DNA from: JBBQZP01 sp038207585
GTDB lineage: Bacteria; Pseudomonadota; Alphaproteobacteria; Rhodobacterales; Rhodobacteraceae
Reading direction: 5' to 3'
Length of the DNA: 64,000 bases
Assembly (NCBI GenBank): GCA_038207585.1
Contig: JBBQZP010000001.1
Coordinates: forward strand, 62,001-126,000
The notes beneath the pieces were generated by a model. The model saw nothing but the letters and a program-made list of their open reading frames with translations. It searched no databases and was not told where the DNA came from. How positions within the stretch are numbered: position 1 is the first letter of the stretch; the number at the start of each line of letters is the position of its first letter. A program made the position numbers and the translations under genes. This document shows positions 8,535 through 18,234 of the stretch, piece after piece.

Positions 8535-9880
8535 GGCATATCGCCGTCATCGACATCGGCAAGACCAACGCGAAACTGGCGCTGGTTGATCTGGCGGCGC
8601 GGTCTGAAATTGCGGTTTTGACGAGGGCAAATGCGGTGATTGACGCGCCCCCCTATCCGCATTTCGACACCGATGGGATCTGGGAGTTTGTGCTGGACGG
8701 GTTGGCGCAGATGCATGCAACACACGGGATCGACGGGATTTCGGTGACGACCCACGGGGCCTGTGCGGCGCTGCTGGCGGCGGATGGCACTCTGGCAACA
8801 CCGGTGCTGGATTATGAACATTCGGGCCCGGACGCGGTGCGTGCCGAGTATGACGCGCTGCGTCCGCCCTTCGCCCAGACCGGCTCGCCCGCCTTGCCGC
8901 ACGGGTTGAACCTTGGCGCGCAACTGCACTGGCTTTTGGCGCGGGATGCAACGCTGTCAAAGCGCGTGGCGCATATCGTGACATGGCCGCAATACTGGGG
9001 GTTCCGGCTGACCGGAGCTGTGGCCTGCGACCTCAGCTCGCTGGGAAGCCATACCGATTTGTGGAACCCGCATCTTGGCACGTTTTCTGCATTGCCCGAA
9101 CGGTTGGGTATCGCCGCTAAGATGGCGCCGCCCTGCAAGCCGGGCGAGGTTCTGGGGCCGCTTTTACCAGCGCTGCAACGGCGAATTGGTCTGGAGCCGG
9201 TGCCCGTTCTGTGCGGCATCCATGACAGCAACGCGTCGCTTCTGCCGCATCTGCTGACCTGCGCGCCGCCCTTTGCGGTGGTATCGACCGGCACATGGGT
9301 CATTGCGATGGCGGTGGGGGCGGACCCGGTGCCGCTGGACCCTGCGCAGGATACGCTGGTGAATGTCAGCGCGCTTGCGAACCCGGTGCCATCAGCCCGG
9401 TTCATGGGCGGGCGGGAGTATGAGATGGTGCGCGGCGGCGTTGCGACCTCTGCCACACCCGCAGATGCAAGCCGGGTTCTAAGCCGGGGAGTGATGCTGT
9501 TCCCATCGGTTGTGCCACATTCGGGGCCGTTTCAGTGGCGCATATCAGGGTGGAGCCATCCCGACCGCACTGCCGCCGAGACAGAGGTTGCCTTGGGCTA
9601 CTACCTTGCGCTGATGACGGCCGAATGTCTTTCGGCCATCGGCGCACAGGGGCCGACGCTGATCGAGGGACCGTTTGCCGCGAACCCGTGGTTTACTGCG
9701 ATGCTGGCGGCGGCGACGGGGCGCGCGGCAATTGCGTCACCGCAGCGCACGGGAACGGCGGTGGGGGCGGCGCTGCTATTCGCGCCCCCCGTACAAACCA
9801 CGCAGATTGTGGTTCCCGACGCTCCGGTTGACCCTGCGCTTGCCATCTATGCCGCCCGTTGGCGGGCTGCCGTCGGCTGA
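8531..9880 (+). CDS. rhaK: Rhamnulokinase-like FGGY-family sugar kinase
   Basis: A 449-residue carbohydrate kinase expected to phosphorylate L-rhamnulose (or rhamnose-derived sugar) with ATP. The N-terminal ASKHA phosphate-1 motif is visible as AVIDIGKTNAKLALVD, and the second domain has the STGTWVIAMAVG stretch. The ATG at 8531 overlaps the rhaU stop (ATGA); a longer in-frame extension upstream lies inside rhaU and is rejected. In Rhizobium leguminosarum the equivalent kinase is also needed for transport activity, which is family knowledge and not shown here. It ends the rha operon; no clear hairpin terminator is visible in the following 146 bp. Confidence 0.88.
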   Translation: MRHIAVIDIGKTNAKLALVDLAARSEIAVLTRANAVIDAPPYPHFDTDGIWEFVLDGLAQMHATHGIDGISVTTHGACAALLAADGTLATPVLDYEHSGPDAVRAEYDALRPPFAQTGSPALPHGLNLGAQLHWLLARDATLSKRVAHIVTWPQYWGFRLTGAVACDLSSLGSHTDLWNPHLGTFSALPERLGIAAKMAPPCKPGEVLGPLLPALQRRIGLEPVPVLCGIHDSNASLLPHLLTCAPPFAVVSTGTWVIAMAVGADPVPLDPAQDTLVNVSALANPVPSARFMGGREYEMVRGGVATSATPADASRVLSRGVMLFPSVVPHSGPFQWRISGWSHPDRTAAETEVALGYYLALMTAECLSAIGAQGPTLIEGPFAANPWFTAMLAAATGRAAIASPQRTGTAVGAALLFAPPVQTTQIVVPDAPVDPALAIYAARWRAAVG

Positions 9881-10026
9881 TAACACGCGAATTTCAGCAA
9901 CCGCCCACAATGCCCGATTGACGCATGGTCAGGGGATTGCGCAGACTGGCCAGATGCGCCGCGCCGGGAGGGGTGCCGCGCAGGGCTTTTGACATTCGAT
10001 TTCGGCTTACACCAGGGGGGACCACC

Positions 10027-11826
10027 ATGCTTGACGCAAGCGTGCAGAATGATGTGACGCAACTGCTTTCCGGGTTTGGCGCGGCGCTTGAGGCAGGCGA
10101 TATCGCCCGCGCCACTGCCTTTTTTCAGGATGATTGCTACTGGCGCGATCTGGTGACCTTCACCTGGAACATCTCCACCGCCGAGGGCAAGGCCGCCATC
10201 ACCGACATGCTGACCCATCAGCTTGCCAGCACCAAGCCCACCGGATGGCGCGTGGCCGAGGGTGAGACGGCCACCGAGGATGGCGGCATTGCAACCGCCT
10301 GGATCGAGTTTGAAACCGCCCTTGCGCGCGGCTATGGCCTGATCCGCATCAAGGATGGCAAGATCTGGACGCTGCTCACCACGATGGTCGAATTGAAGGG
10401 GCATGAAGAAGCCAAGGGCTTTTCCCGCCCACTGGGCGCGAAACATGGCGCCGACAAGAACCGCCCAACCTGGAAGGAAGACCGCGAGGCCGAGGACCGC
10501 GATCTGGGTTACAAGACCCAGCCGCAGGTTTTGATCATCGGCGGCGGTCAGGGCGGCATCGCGCTTGGCGCGCGGCTGCGGCAGTTGGGTGTGCCGACGA
10601 TCATCGTCGAAAAGAACGACCGTCCGGGCGACAGCTGGCGCAACCGTTACAAGTCTTTGTGCCTGCATGACCCGGTCTGGTACGACCACCTGCCCTACAT
10701 CAAATTCCCGGAAAACTGGCCGGTCTTCGCCCCGAAAGACAAGATCGGCGACTGGCTGGAAATGTACACCAAGGTGATGGAGCTGAACTACTGGTCCCGC
10801 TCCACCTGCAAGCGTACCAGCTATGATGCCGCCAAGAAGGAATGGACGGTGGTGGTGGACCGTGACGGTGCAGAGGTGACGCTGCACCCCAAGGAATTGG
10901 TTCTGGCAACCGGCATGTCGGCCAAGGCTAATCTGCCCAGCTTTCCGGGCATGGACAGTTTCAAGGGTGATCAGCATCATTCATCGAAACACCCCGGACC
11001 GGATGCGTACCGCGGCAAGAAGGCGGTGGTCATCGGGTCGAACAACTCGGCCCATGATATCTGTGCGGCGCTTTGGGAAAACGATGTTGACGTCACCATG
11101 GTGCAGCGGTCATCGACCCATATCGTGCGCTCCGATACGCTGATGGATGTCGGGATGGCTGGGCTTTATTCCGAGGCGGCGGTGCGATCGGGCATGACCA
11201 CCGAAAAGGCCGATCTGATCTTTGCGTCTCTGCCTTATGCCATTCTGCACGAATTCCAGATCCCGCTTTATGACAAGATGAAAGAGATCGACGCCGATTT
11301 CTATGCGGGTCTTGAAAAGGCCGGGTTCTGGCTGGACTGGGGGCCGGATGGATCGGGCCTGTTCATGAAATACCTGCGGCGCGGGTCGGGGTATTATATC
11401 GACGTTGGTGCCAGCCAGTTGATCATCGACGGCAAGATCAAGCTGGCGCATGGCAATGTGCGCGAAGTGGTGGCGGACGGTGTGGTGCTGGAAGACGGCA
11501 CGAAACTTGAGGCCGATCTGATCGTCTATGCCACCGGATACGGCTCAATGAACGGGTGGGCCGCCGATCTGATCGGCAAGGATGTGGCCGACAAAGTGGG
11601 CAAATGCTGGGGGCTGGGGTCAGACACGCCCAAGGACCCGGGCCCGTGGGTCGGCGAGCAGCGCAACATGTGGAAACCCACGCAACAAGAGGGGCTGTGG
11701 TTTCACGGCGGCAACCTGCACCAGTCGCGGCACTATTCGCAGTTCCTTGCGCTGCAATTGAAAGCCCGGATGGAAGGGATCGCGGGGGATGCTTACGGCG
11801 TTCCGCAGACGTATCATCTGGGGTGA
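10027..11826 (+). CDS. FAD/NAD(P)-dependent monooxygenase-like protein with N-terminal NTF2-like domain
   Basis: A 599-residue protein in two parts. Residues about 1-130 resemble an NTF2/SnoaL-like fold (ALEAGDIARATAFFQDDCYWRDLVTFTWNI region). Residues about 160-599 are a flavoprotein of the flavin-containing monooxygenase/YUCCA type, with an FAD-binding motif GGGQGGIALGARL near 170, an FMO-like signature around FKGDQHHSS near 312, and an NADP-binding motif GSNNSAHD near 335. It probably oxygenates or oxidises a small organic substrate in the cytosol; the substrate cannot be read from sequence. The ATG at 10027 follows a strong AGGGGGGA site. It stands alone between rhaK and decayed DNA, so context gives no pathway. 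Confidence 0.82.
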   Translation: MLDASVQNDVTQLLSGFGAALEAGDIARATAFFQDDCYWRDLVTFTWNISTAEGKAAITDMLTHQLASTKPTGWRVAEGETATEDGGIATAWIEFETALARGYGLIRIKDGKIWTLLTTMVELKGHEEAKGFSRPLGAKHGADKNRPTWKEDREAEDRDLGYKTQPQVLIIGGGQGGIALGARLRQLGVPTIIVEKNDRPGDSWRNRYKSLCLHDPVWYDHLPYIKFPENWPVFAPKDKIGDWLEMYTKVMELNYWSRSTCKRTSYDAAKKEWTVVVDRDGAEVTLHPKELVLATGMSAKANLPSFPGMDSFKGDQHHSSKHPGPDAYRGKKAVVIGSNNSAHDICAALWENDVDVTMVQRSSTHIVRSDTLMDVGMAGLYSEAAVRSGMTTEKADLIFASLPYAILHEFQIPLYDKMKEIDADFYAGLEKAGFWLDWGPDGSGLFMKYLRRGSGYYIDVGASQLIIDGKIKLAHGNVREVVADGVVLEDGTKLEADLIVYATGYGSMNGWAADLIGKDVADKVGKCWGLGSDTPKDPGPWVGEQRNMWKPTQQEGLWFHGGNLHQSRHYSQFLALQLKARMEGIAGDAYGVPQTYHLG

Positions 11827-12447
11827 CAGCAACGCCGGAACTGCGGGCGAATGGCCCTGGATCGGAAGCGGGGCATTCTCGCTTTCGTTCTTCAATTCAA
11901 CGGCGGTGAACATCATTGTCGTGGTGGCCCGTTCTCCGGGTTGTGCGGGGCGAATTTGGCCTTTTTTGACATGGTAAAAATGGGTCAGACCCGGCGGATG
12001 GTCTAGACCTTCGTGAAAATGCCGGGCATTTCGCCAATGGAGACGCGGGAGGGGCTGAGTTTTATGATGGCGAGCGAGTTCTCCCTGATCTCCGGCCTGA
12101 CCGGCAACAAGGATTGCGCATCTGTCATCGCGGTCATTCCTGATGGTGTCGCTGCGATCCATGTCGCCTCGGATGTGGCACTGCGGGTGTCGAACGATGT
12201 GTCGGTGAACCGCAGGTTTATTGCGGGCAAAGCCACGGATTGCGGGGCTTCAGCTTTGCGCAGGAGACGCGTGTTTTTTCGATTATAGGCTGCAATGGCA
12301 TGGGCAAGACGGGGGCCGATATCATCTTGTGCTTTCTGGGGCTGATAACGGGGGGCTCCATCGGGGCGGAAACAGCACTGAGTCCGACCGATTGCCCGGC
12401 CATTGTCACACAAGGCACTGCCACCGCTTTTACCGCGCATCCCTTTT
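11827..12447. other. Intergenic DNA without a credible gene, probably decayed
   Basis: This 620-bp stretch between the monooxygenase gene and the flotillin relic has only short overlapping frames with no ribosome sites and no domain I recognise. One plus-strand frame (about 12013-12288) reads fairly smoothly and could be a remnant of another coding region, but I cannot assign it. Base composition is somewhat lower in GC than the flanking genes. No tRNA-like or hairpin structure is obvious. Confidence 0.5.
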
Positions 12448-12912
12448 TTGCGCACGGGATTTCTGGGCGAAAAGGTTGTCGTGAACGCCGGAGCGTTCGC
12501 CATTCCGGTGCTGCACGAGATCACGCTGGATTATACGAACGTGCTGCGGATCCATGTCGCACCGGAGAACGACAAGGCGCTGATCAGCCAAAACAGGATG
12601 CACGTTATTTCATCGCGGATGTCTTTGTACGGGTCGGGGTGTCGACCACGCTGGTTGCCGCGGCCGCACAAACGCTGGGGCGGCGCAGGTTGGTCGAAAT
12701 CAGGAACCAGATCCTTGAAACGCGGTGTCGGGTGCCCGAAATTAACCGCGACGCGGAAAATGCGCAGCTTGAGGCGGAACGCGAAGTTCACACAACGCGA
12801 TGGAGGTGACGGCAAAGGCCAAAGCCAAAATGATTGCCGCGGGGGCCGCGTGCGCAAGGCAATGCTGGTCCGTCTGGAGGTCTTTGTGCGCGAAAGCGTC
12901 ACGCCCGAACTA
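12448..12912 (+). pseudogene. Relic of a flotillin-like (SPFH/YqiK) membrane-raft protein gene
   Basis: Three pieces in changing frames read as parts of one flotillin-like protein. From 12448 the frame gives LRTGFLGEKVVVNAGAFAIP and ENDKALISQNRMHV, matching the SPFH domain start. Near 12600 the frame shifts and continues with DVFVRVG and AAAAQTLGRRR, the next conserved SPFH segment. After 12693 the sequence jumps to INRDAENAQLEAEREV, typical of the later coiled-coil, so about 100 codons are missing. At 12858-12912 a further frame gives VFVRESVTPE, resembling the flotillin C-terminal IRESVKP motif. At least two frameshifts and one large deletion rule out function. The 265 bp after it (to 13177) holds no gene that I can support. 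Confidence 0.62.
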
Positions 12913-13177
12913 TGGCCATTTCACCCGGATCCGTGCCGAAGTGAAGGATCATGTGGCAACGTTCTTCGAGCGTCTCCGAAACCGATCAGCGTTTTTTTGG
13001 GTTTCTTTGCGGTCACGAACTTGCAATGGGCGCGCACCTTACGGTGATTGCCGCTTTTCGGGCAAGCCGTGTAACATCGCAGGCGCTGTACGCAACGGGC
13101 GCGATTCGCAAAACGCCGGAAATTCGGTGAGCGCGCTTATTTAACGGGGCGATCAGCTGCGAGAGGGGGGGGGCGGG

Positions 13178-14293
13178 GTGTTTCTGGATTATTCCTACAA
13201 TCCTTTGCTTGTCATCGCGTCCATCGCCGTATCCCTTATGGCCAGCTTTACCGGGCTTGCGTTGACGCGTGGAATCTCGGGCCTGCCGGAAACCCAACGC
13301 AAGCAGCGCATCGCGATGGCGTCGGTGGCGCTTGGTGGCGGCATTTGGGCGATGCACTTCGTGGCGATGTTGGGTCTACAGTTGCCGATTCTGTTCTTTT
13401 ATGACGCCCTGACCACGCTGATTTCCGCATTGGTTGCGATTCTGATGATCGGAATTTCGCTTTTGATACTGCATTTCCGGGCGCGGACGCAGACAAGCAT
13501 CATGGTTGCGGGGACGCTTGCCGGTCTTGGCATTTCGGTCATGCATTACGTCGGAATGTCGGGGATGGAGCTTTGCACGCCCGTCTATTCGCCCATCGGC
13601 GTTCTGATAGCGCTGGCGGCGGCAGTTGCGATGGGCATTTTGTCGTTCAGCATCGCATACGGCGAACGCACCTATCGTCGGATCGTTCTGGGCACGCTGG
13701 CTTTTGCGGTGGCGGTCTGTTCGGTGCATTTCCTGTCGATGGCGGGCACGAATTTCCTGCCCTCGCCCGATATGCGCGCGCTGACGACGATGATCGACAA
13801 TTCAACGCTGGCGCTGATCGTGACGCTGATTGCCTTTGTGATCTGCGGGGCGTTCCTTCTTTTGGGGGTGACGTTCTTTCCCGCGCCGGTGATTGCGGCA
13901 ACGGTGGAGGCTGCAGCGGGTCCGGCGCCTTTGCCCGCTGCCACGCCGCGCGCGCCCGTGACATCGGTTCCCTATCAGAAGGACGGGCAGATCAAGTTTC
14001 TGCGCCCGTCCGAGATTGCGGCGCTGCGGGCCGAGGGGCATTACTGCATTCTATATGCCGGGGCGGAGGAGCTGTTTTCGCCCTGGTCGATTTCGGATGC
14101 CGAAACCAGACTGGAGGGTGAAAGTTTCATCCGCTGTCACCGCAGCTATCTGATCAACCCCCGACATGTCTCTGCGTTTGAGCGCAAGAAAGACAACGGC
14201 ATCTGTCTGTTCGCCAAAAGTCCGGGTTTGGGTGCAGTGCCGGTAAGCCGGTCACGCATTGCCGAGGTTCGGGCGGCGCTGGGTCTGGCCTGA
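13178..14293 (+). CDS. coxC: MHYT-sensor / LytTR DNA-binding regulator of the cox cluster (CoxC-like)
   Basis: A 371-residue membrane-anchored regulator. The N-terminal half has about seven transmembrane segments with the three MHYT-type repeats visible as MHFVAM (residue ~60), MHYVGM (~122) and VHFLSM (~183), thought to bind copper and sense diatomic gases. Residues about 265-371 are a LytTR DNA-binding domain ending in the typical FIRCHRSYLINPRHV segment. This domain pairing is the one described for CoxC/CoxH of Oligotropha carboxidovorans, and the gene sits just upstream of coxMSL, so CO-responsive control of the cluster is a reasonable inference. The start is GTG at 13178 after a G-rich site. 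Confidence 0.85.
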   Translation: MFLDYSYNPLLVIASIAVSLMASFTGLALTRGISGLPETQRKQRIAMASVALGGGIWAMHFVAMLGLQLPILFFYDALTTLISALVAILMIGISLLILHFRARTQTSIMVAGTLAGLGISVMHYVGMSGMELCTPVYSPIGVLIALAAAVAMGILSFSIAYGERTYRRIVLGTLAFAVAVCSVHFLSMAGTNFLPSPDMRALTTMIDNSTLALIVTLIAFVICGAFLLLGVTFFPAPVIAATVEAAAGPAPLPAATPRAPVTSVPYQKDGQIKFLRPSEIAALRAEGHYCILYAGAEELFSPWSISDAETRLEGESFIRCHRSYLINPRHVSAFERKKDNGICLFAKSPGLGAVPVSRSRIAEVRAALGLA

Positions 14294-14413
14294 ATCGCAA
14301 TTCGTGCAGCCATTTCGCATCTGGTGAAGCAAACCCCGCTGATCGGGTGTTCGCCAGCCGGATATCCGCAGATCGACTCAATGCTGACGGCGCAGGCGTT
14401 TGGGAGGACTCCA

Positions 14414-15268
14414 GTGATTCCATCAGCATTCGAATATCATCGGCCAACCGATGTGTTAACGGCCGTGGGCCTTTTGAACGACCATGGCGACGAAGCCCGA
14501 GTTCTTGCGGGCGGGCACAGCTTGATCCCGATGATGAAGCTGCGCATGGCTGCGGTCAGCCATCTGGTGGACCTTCAGGATATCCCCGAGCTTCAGATCA
14601 TCAGCGTGGCAAACGGCAAAGTCACCATTGGCGCGATGGTCACGCAACATGCGATGATCAACGACGCGGCGCTGGCAAAAGCCGCGCCTCTGGTGCGCGA
14701 GGCCGCGTTGCAGATTGCCGATCCGCAGGTGCGCTATTGCGGTACGATGGGCGGCAATGTGGCGAACGGCGATCCGGCCAATGACATGCCGGGACTGATG
14801 CAATGTTTGGATGCTACGTTGACGCTGGTCGGGCCAAAGGGCACCCGCACCGTCAAGGCGCGGGAGTTTTACCACGCCGCATTCGTGACCTCACGCGAAG
14901 ATGACGAGATACTGGTTTCAGTCAGCTTTGACGTGCCCGGTGGTGGCCATGCCTATGAAAAGCAAAAACGCAAGATCGGCGATTATGCGACAGCGGCCTG
15001 TGCCGTTCTGGTCGGCATGAACAGCGGGTCGTGCTCGTCGGCGTCAATCTCGATGACGAACCTGTCGGATACTCCGATCTGGTCCAAAGCGGCAGGTGAC
15101 GCGCTGATCGGCACGAAATGCGGGCCGGGCGATATCGAAAAGGCGGTTGCGGCGGCGCTGGGCGATATTGACCCCACGCCCGACAACCGCGGCCCGGTGG
15201 CCTTCAAGATGCATGTGGCGGGCATCGTCATTCACCGCGCGATCACCCGCGCCATTGTCGGCGCTTAA
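14414..15268 (+). CDS. coxM: Carbon monoxide dehydrogenase medium (FAD) subunit
   Basis: A 284-residue FAD-binding subunit of aerobic Mo-Cu CO dehydrogenase, passing electrons from the CoxS iron-sulfur clusters to quinones. FAD contacts are visible in AGGHSLIPMMKLR near residue 32 and in the GTMGGNVANGDPANDMP stretch. I choose the GTG at 14414, preceded by GGGAGGA, because it gives the family start IPSAFEYHRP; the frame stays open about 30 codons upstream without a better site. It is followed 13 nt later by coxS. Confidence 0.94.
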   Translation: MIPSAFEYHRPTDVLTAVGLLNDHGDEARVLAGGHSLIPMMKLRMAAVSHLVDLQDIPELQIISVANGKVTIGAMVTQHAMINDAALAKAAPLVREAALQIADPQVRYCGTMGGNVANGDPANDMPGLMQCLDATLTLVGPKGTRTVKAREFYHAAFVTSREDDEILVSVSFDVPGGGHAYEKQKRKIGDYATAACAVLVGMNSGSCSSASISMTNLSDTPIWSKAAGDALIGTKCGPGDIEKAVAAALGDIDPTPDNRGPVAFKMHVAGIVIHRAITRAIVGA

Positions 15269-15281
15269 GGGGGGGATGACC

Positions 15282-15773
15282 ATGAGCAAGATGCACCTGA
15301 AACTGACCGTGAACGGCAAGGCCGAGGAACTTCTGGTTGAGCCGCGCGAATTGCTGATCCACGTTCTGCGCGAAAAGCTGAACCTGACCGGCCCGCATAT
15401 CGGCTGCGAAACCTCACACTGCGGGGCCTGCACGGTAGAAATGAACGGCAAATCGGTCAAATCCTGCACTGTCTTTGCGGCGCAGGCCAATGGTTCGGAT
15501 GTGACGACGATTGAAGGGCTTTCGCCGCTGGGCGAAATGAATGTGCTGCAGCGCGCATTCCGCGAACATCACGGCTTGCAATGCGGTTTTTGCACGCCGG
15601 GCATGATCACCCGTGCGCACCGTTTGTTGCAGGAAATTCCAAACCCGACAGAAGAGGAAGTGCGCTTTGGCATGGCGGGGAACCTGTGCCGCTGCACCGG
15701 GTATCAGAACATCGTCAAATCCATTCTGGCCGCAGCGTCCGAAATGAATGCAGCCAAGGAGGCCGCGGAATGA
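15282..15773 (+). CDS. coxS: Carbon monoxide dehydrogenase small (2x[2Fe-2S]) subunit
   Basis: A 163-residue subunit with two [2Fe-2S] clusters. The N-terminal plant-ferredoxin-type cluster ligands appear in CETSHCGAC plus the downstream SCTVF cysteine; the C-terminal cluster ligands appear in QCGFC and LCRC. Length matches CoxS (about 166). An ATG at 15276 is too close to the AAGGGGGG site, so the ATG at 15282 is preferred. The TGA overlaps the coxL start (ATGA). Confidence 0.95.
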   Translation: MSKMHLKLTVNGKAEELLVEPRELLIHVLREKLNLTGPHIGCETSHCGACTVEMNGKSVKSCTVFAAQANGSDVTTIEGLSPLGEMNVLQRAFREHHGLQCGFCTPGMITRAHRLLQEIPNPTEEEVRFGMAGNLCRCTGYQNIVKSILAAASEMNAAKEAAE

Positions 15774-18190
15774 ACGACCAGACCCCAACAAGCGTCGAAC
15801 GGGCCACCAAGCTGAAAGGCCTTGGCCATTCGCGCAAACGTGTCGAGGATGTGCGGTTCACCCAAGGCAAGGGCAATTATGTCGATGACATCAAGATGCC
15901 CGGCATGCTGTTCGGCGATTTCGTCCGCTCGCCCTATGCCCATGCGCGCATCCGTTCGATCAACACCGAAAAGGCGATGGCCTTGCCCGGTGTCGTCGCT
16001 GTCCTGACCGCCAAGGATCTGGAGCCGCTGGGTCTGCACTGGATGCCGACGCTGGCGGGTGACAAACAGATGGTGCTGGCCGACGGCAAGGTGCTGTTCC
16101 AGGGGCAGGAGGTTGCCTTTGTCATCGCCGAAGACCGCTACATCAACGCCGATGCGATTGAACTGGTCGAGGTCGATTACGAAGAACTGCCGGTGCTGAC
16201 CGACGCCAACAAGGCAATGGCCCCGGATGCGCCCGTTCTGCGCGAAGATCTTGCGGGCCAGACGTCGGGCGCGCATGGCAAGAAAAAGCATCACAACCAC
16301 ATCTTCCTGTGGGAAATCGGGGATGAGGCTGCGACGGACGCAGTCATCGCAGGGGCCGATGTGGTGGCCGAAGAAACCGTCTATTACCACCGCACCCACC
16401 CCTGCCCTCTGGAAACCTGCGGTTGCGTGGCCTCGATGGACAAGGTGAACGGCAAGCTGACGCTTTGGGGCACCTTTCAGGCACCGCATGTGGTGCGCAC
16501 CGTGGCGTCGCTTTTGTCGGGGATAGAGGAACACAACATCCGCGTCGTGTCACCAGACATCGGCGGCGGGTTTGGCAACAAGGTGGGGGTGTATCCCGGC
16601 TATGTCTGCTCCATCGTCGCGTCCATCGTGACCGGGCGTCCGGTCAAGTGGATCGAGGACCGGATGGACAATCTTATGGCCACGGCCTTTGCCCGCGACT
16701 ACTGGATGAAGGGCAAGATCAGCGCCACCAAGGACGGCAAGATCACCGGTCTGCACTGCCATGTGACCGCCGATCATGGCGCGTTTGATGCCTGTGCCGA
16801 CCCCACCAAATTCCCGGCAGGCTTCATGAGCATCTGCACCGGGTCGTATGACATTCCCGTGGCATATCTGGGCGTTGACGGGGTTTACACCAACAAGGCA
16901 CCGGGCGGGGTGGCCTACCGGTGTTCGTTCCGGGTGACCGAAGCGGCCTATTTCATCGAGCGCATGGTCGAGGTTCTGGCGATCAAGCTGAACATGGATG
17001 CCGCCGAATTGCGCCGGATCAACTTTATCCGCAAGGACCAGTTTCCGTATCAGTCGGCGCTGGGCTGGGAATACGACTCGGGCGATTATCACACCGCTTG
17101 GGACAAGGCGCTGAAGGCGGTTGATTACGACGGTTTGCGCAAGGAACAGGCCGACCGCGTTGCCGCCTTCAAGCGCGGTGAAACCCGGACCCTGCTTGGC
17201 ATCGGTCTTAGCCACTTTACCGAGATTGTCGGCGCAGGCCCGGTCAAGAACTGCGATATCCTTGGGATGGGCATGTTCGACAGTTGCGAAATTCGTATTC
17301 ACCCCACGGGGTCGGCGATTGCGCGGCTGGGCACGATCTCGCAGGGTCAGGGGCATGCCACGACCTTTGCGCAGATTCTGGCCAGCGAGATCGGCATCTC
17401 TGCCGACAGCATCACGATTGAAGAAGGCGATACCGATACCGCCCCCTACGGCCTTGGCACCTATGGGTCACGCTCTACACCCGTTGCGGGGGCTGCTGCC
17501 GCGATGGCCGGGCGCAAGATCCGTGCCAAGGCGCAGATGATCGCGGCTTACCTTCTGGAGGTGCATGACGGCGATCTGGAATGGGATGTTGACCGCTTTG
17601 TCGTAAAAGGCGCGCCCGAACAGTTCAAGACGATGACCGAAATCGCCTATGCGTCGTATCATCAGGCCATTCCAGGGGTGGAACCGGGGCTGGAGGCGGT
17701 AAGCTATTACGATCCGCCCAACATGACCTATCCGTTCGGTGCCTATATCTGCGTGATGGAGATTGACGTGGATACCGGCACGCACAAAGTGCGCCGGTTT
17801 TACGCACTGGACGATTGCGGCACCCGGATCAACCCGATGATCATCGAAGGGCAGGTGCATGGTGGTGCGACCGAAGCCTATGCCATCGCGATGGGGCAGG
17901 AACTGGCCTATGACGAAATCGGCAACGTGAAAACCGGCACGCTGATGGATTTCTTTATCCCGACATCGTGGGAAACGCCGTCCTACGAGACTGATTTCAC
18001 TGAAACCCCCAGCCCGCATCACCCGATTGGTGCAAAGGGCGTTGGCGAAAGCCCGAATGTCGGCGGCGTGCCCGCGTTTTCCAATGCGGTGCATGATGCG
18101 TTCCGGCCTTTCGGGCTCAAACAGTCGCACATGCCGCATGATCAATGGCGCATCTGGACGATTGCGCATGATCTTGGCCTGCACGGCTAG
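15770..18190 (+). CDS. coxL: Carbon monoxide dehydrogenase large (Mo-Cu) subunit, form I
   Basis: An 806-residue molybdopterin-cytosine-dinucleotide subunit where CO is oxidised to CO2. The active-site loop reads AYRCSFR (Ala382-Arg388, with Cys385 as the copper ligand), which is the diagnostic form I signature; form II homologues have AYRGAGR instead. The C-terminal GVGESPNVGG stretch carries the expected catalytic glutamate. The start ATG overlaps coxS by 4 nt. Order coxM-S-L is the standard form I order. In marine Roseobacters this enzyme supplies supplementary energy from CO. I see no truncation. Confidence 0.96.
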   Translation: MNDQTPTSVERATKLKGLGHSRKRVEDVRFTQGKGNYVDDIKMPGMLFGDFVRSPYAHARIRSINTEKAMALPGVVAVLTAKDLEPLGLHWMPTLAGDKQMVLADGKVLFQGQEVAFVIAEDRYINADAIELVEVDYEELPVLTDANKAMAPDAPVLREDLAGQTSGAHGKKKHHNHIFLWEIGDEAATDAVIAGADVVAEETVYYHRTHPCPLETCGCVASMDKVNGKLTLWGTFQAPHVVRTVASLLSGIEEHNIRVVSPDIGGGFGNKVGVYPGYVCSIVASIVTGRPVKWIEDRMDNLMATAFARDYWMKGKISATKDGKITGLHCHVTADHGAFDACADPTKFPAGFMSICTGSYDIPVAYLGVDGVYTNKAPGGVAYRCSFRVTEAAYFIERMVEVLAIKLNMDAAELRRINFIRKDQFPYQSALGWEYDSGDYHTAWDKALKAVDYDGLRKEQADRVAAFKRGETRTLLGIGLSHFTEIVGAGPVKNCDILGMGMFDSCEIRIHPTGSAIARLGTISQGQGHATTFAQILASEIGISADSITIEEGDTDTAPYGLGTYGSRSTPVAGAAAAMAGRKIRAKAQMIAAYLLEVHDGDLEWDVDRFVVKGAPEQFKTMTEIAYASYHQAIPGVEPGLEAVSYYDPPNMTYPFGAYICVMEIDVDTGTHKVRRFYALDDCGTRINPMIIEGQVHGGATEAYAIAMGQELAYDEIGNVKTGTLMDFFIPTSWETPSYETDFTETPSPHHPIGAKGVGESPNVGGVPAFSNAVHDAFRPFGLKQSHMPHDQWRIWTIAHDLGLHG

Positions 18191-18234
18191 CACAGGAAGC
18201 ACCGGGTGGCCCAGCGCCGCCCGGTGACCCCGCC

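Noticed and set aside
12013..12288. 91-codon frame in the decayed stretch before the flotillin relic
   Set aside because: It reads smoothly, but I recognise no family and see no ribosome site; kept only as part of the decayed-region entry.
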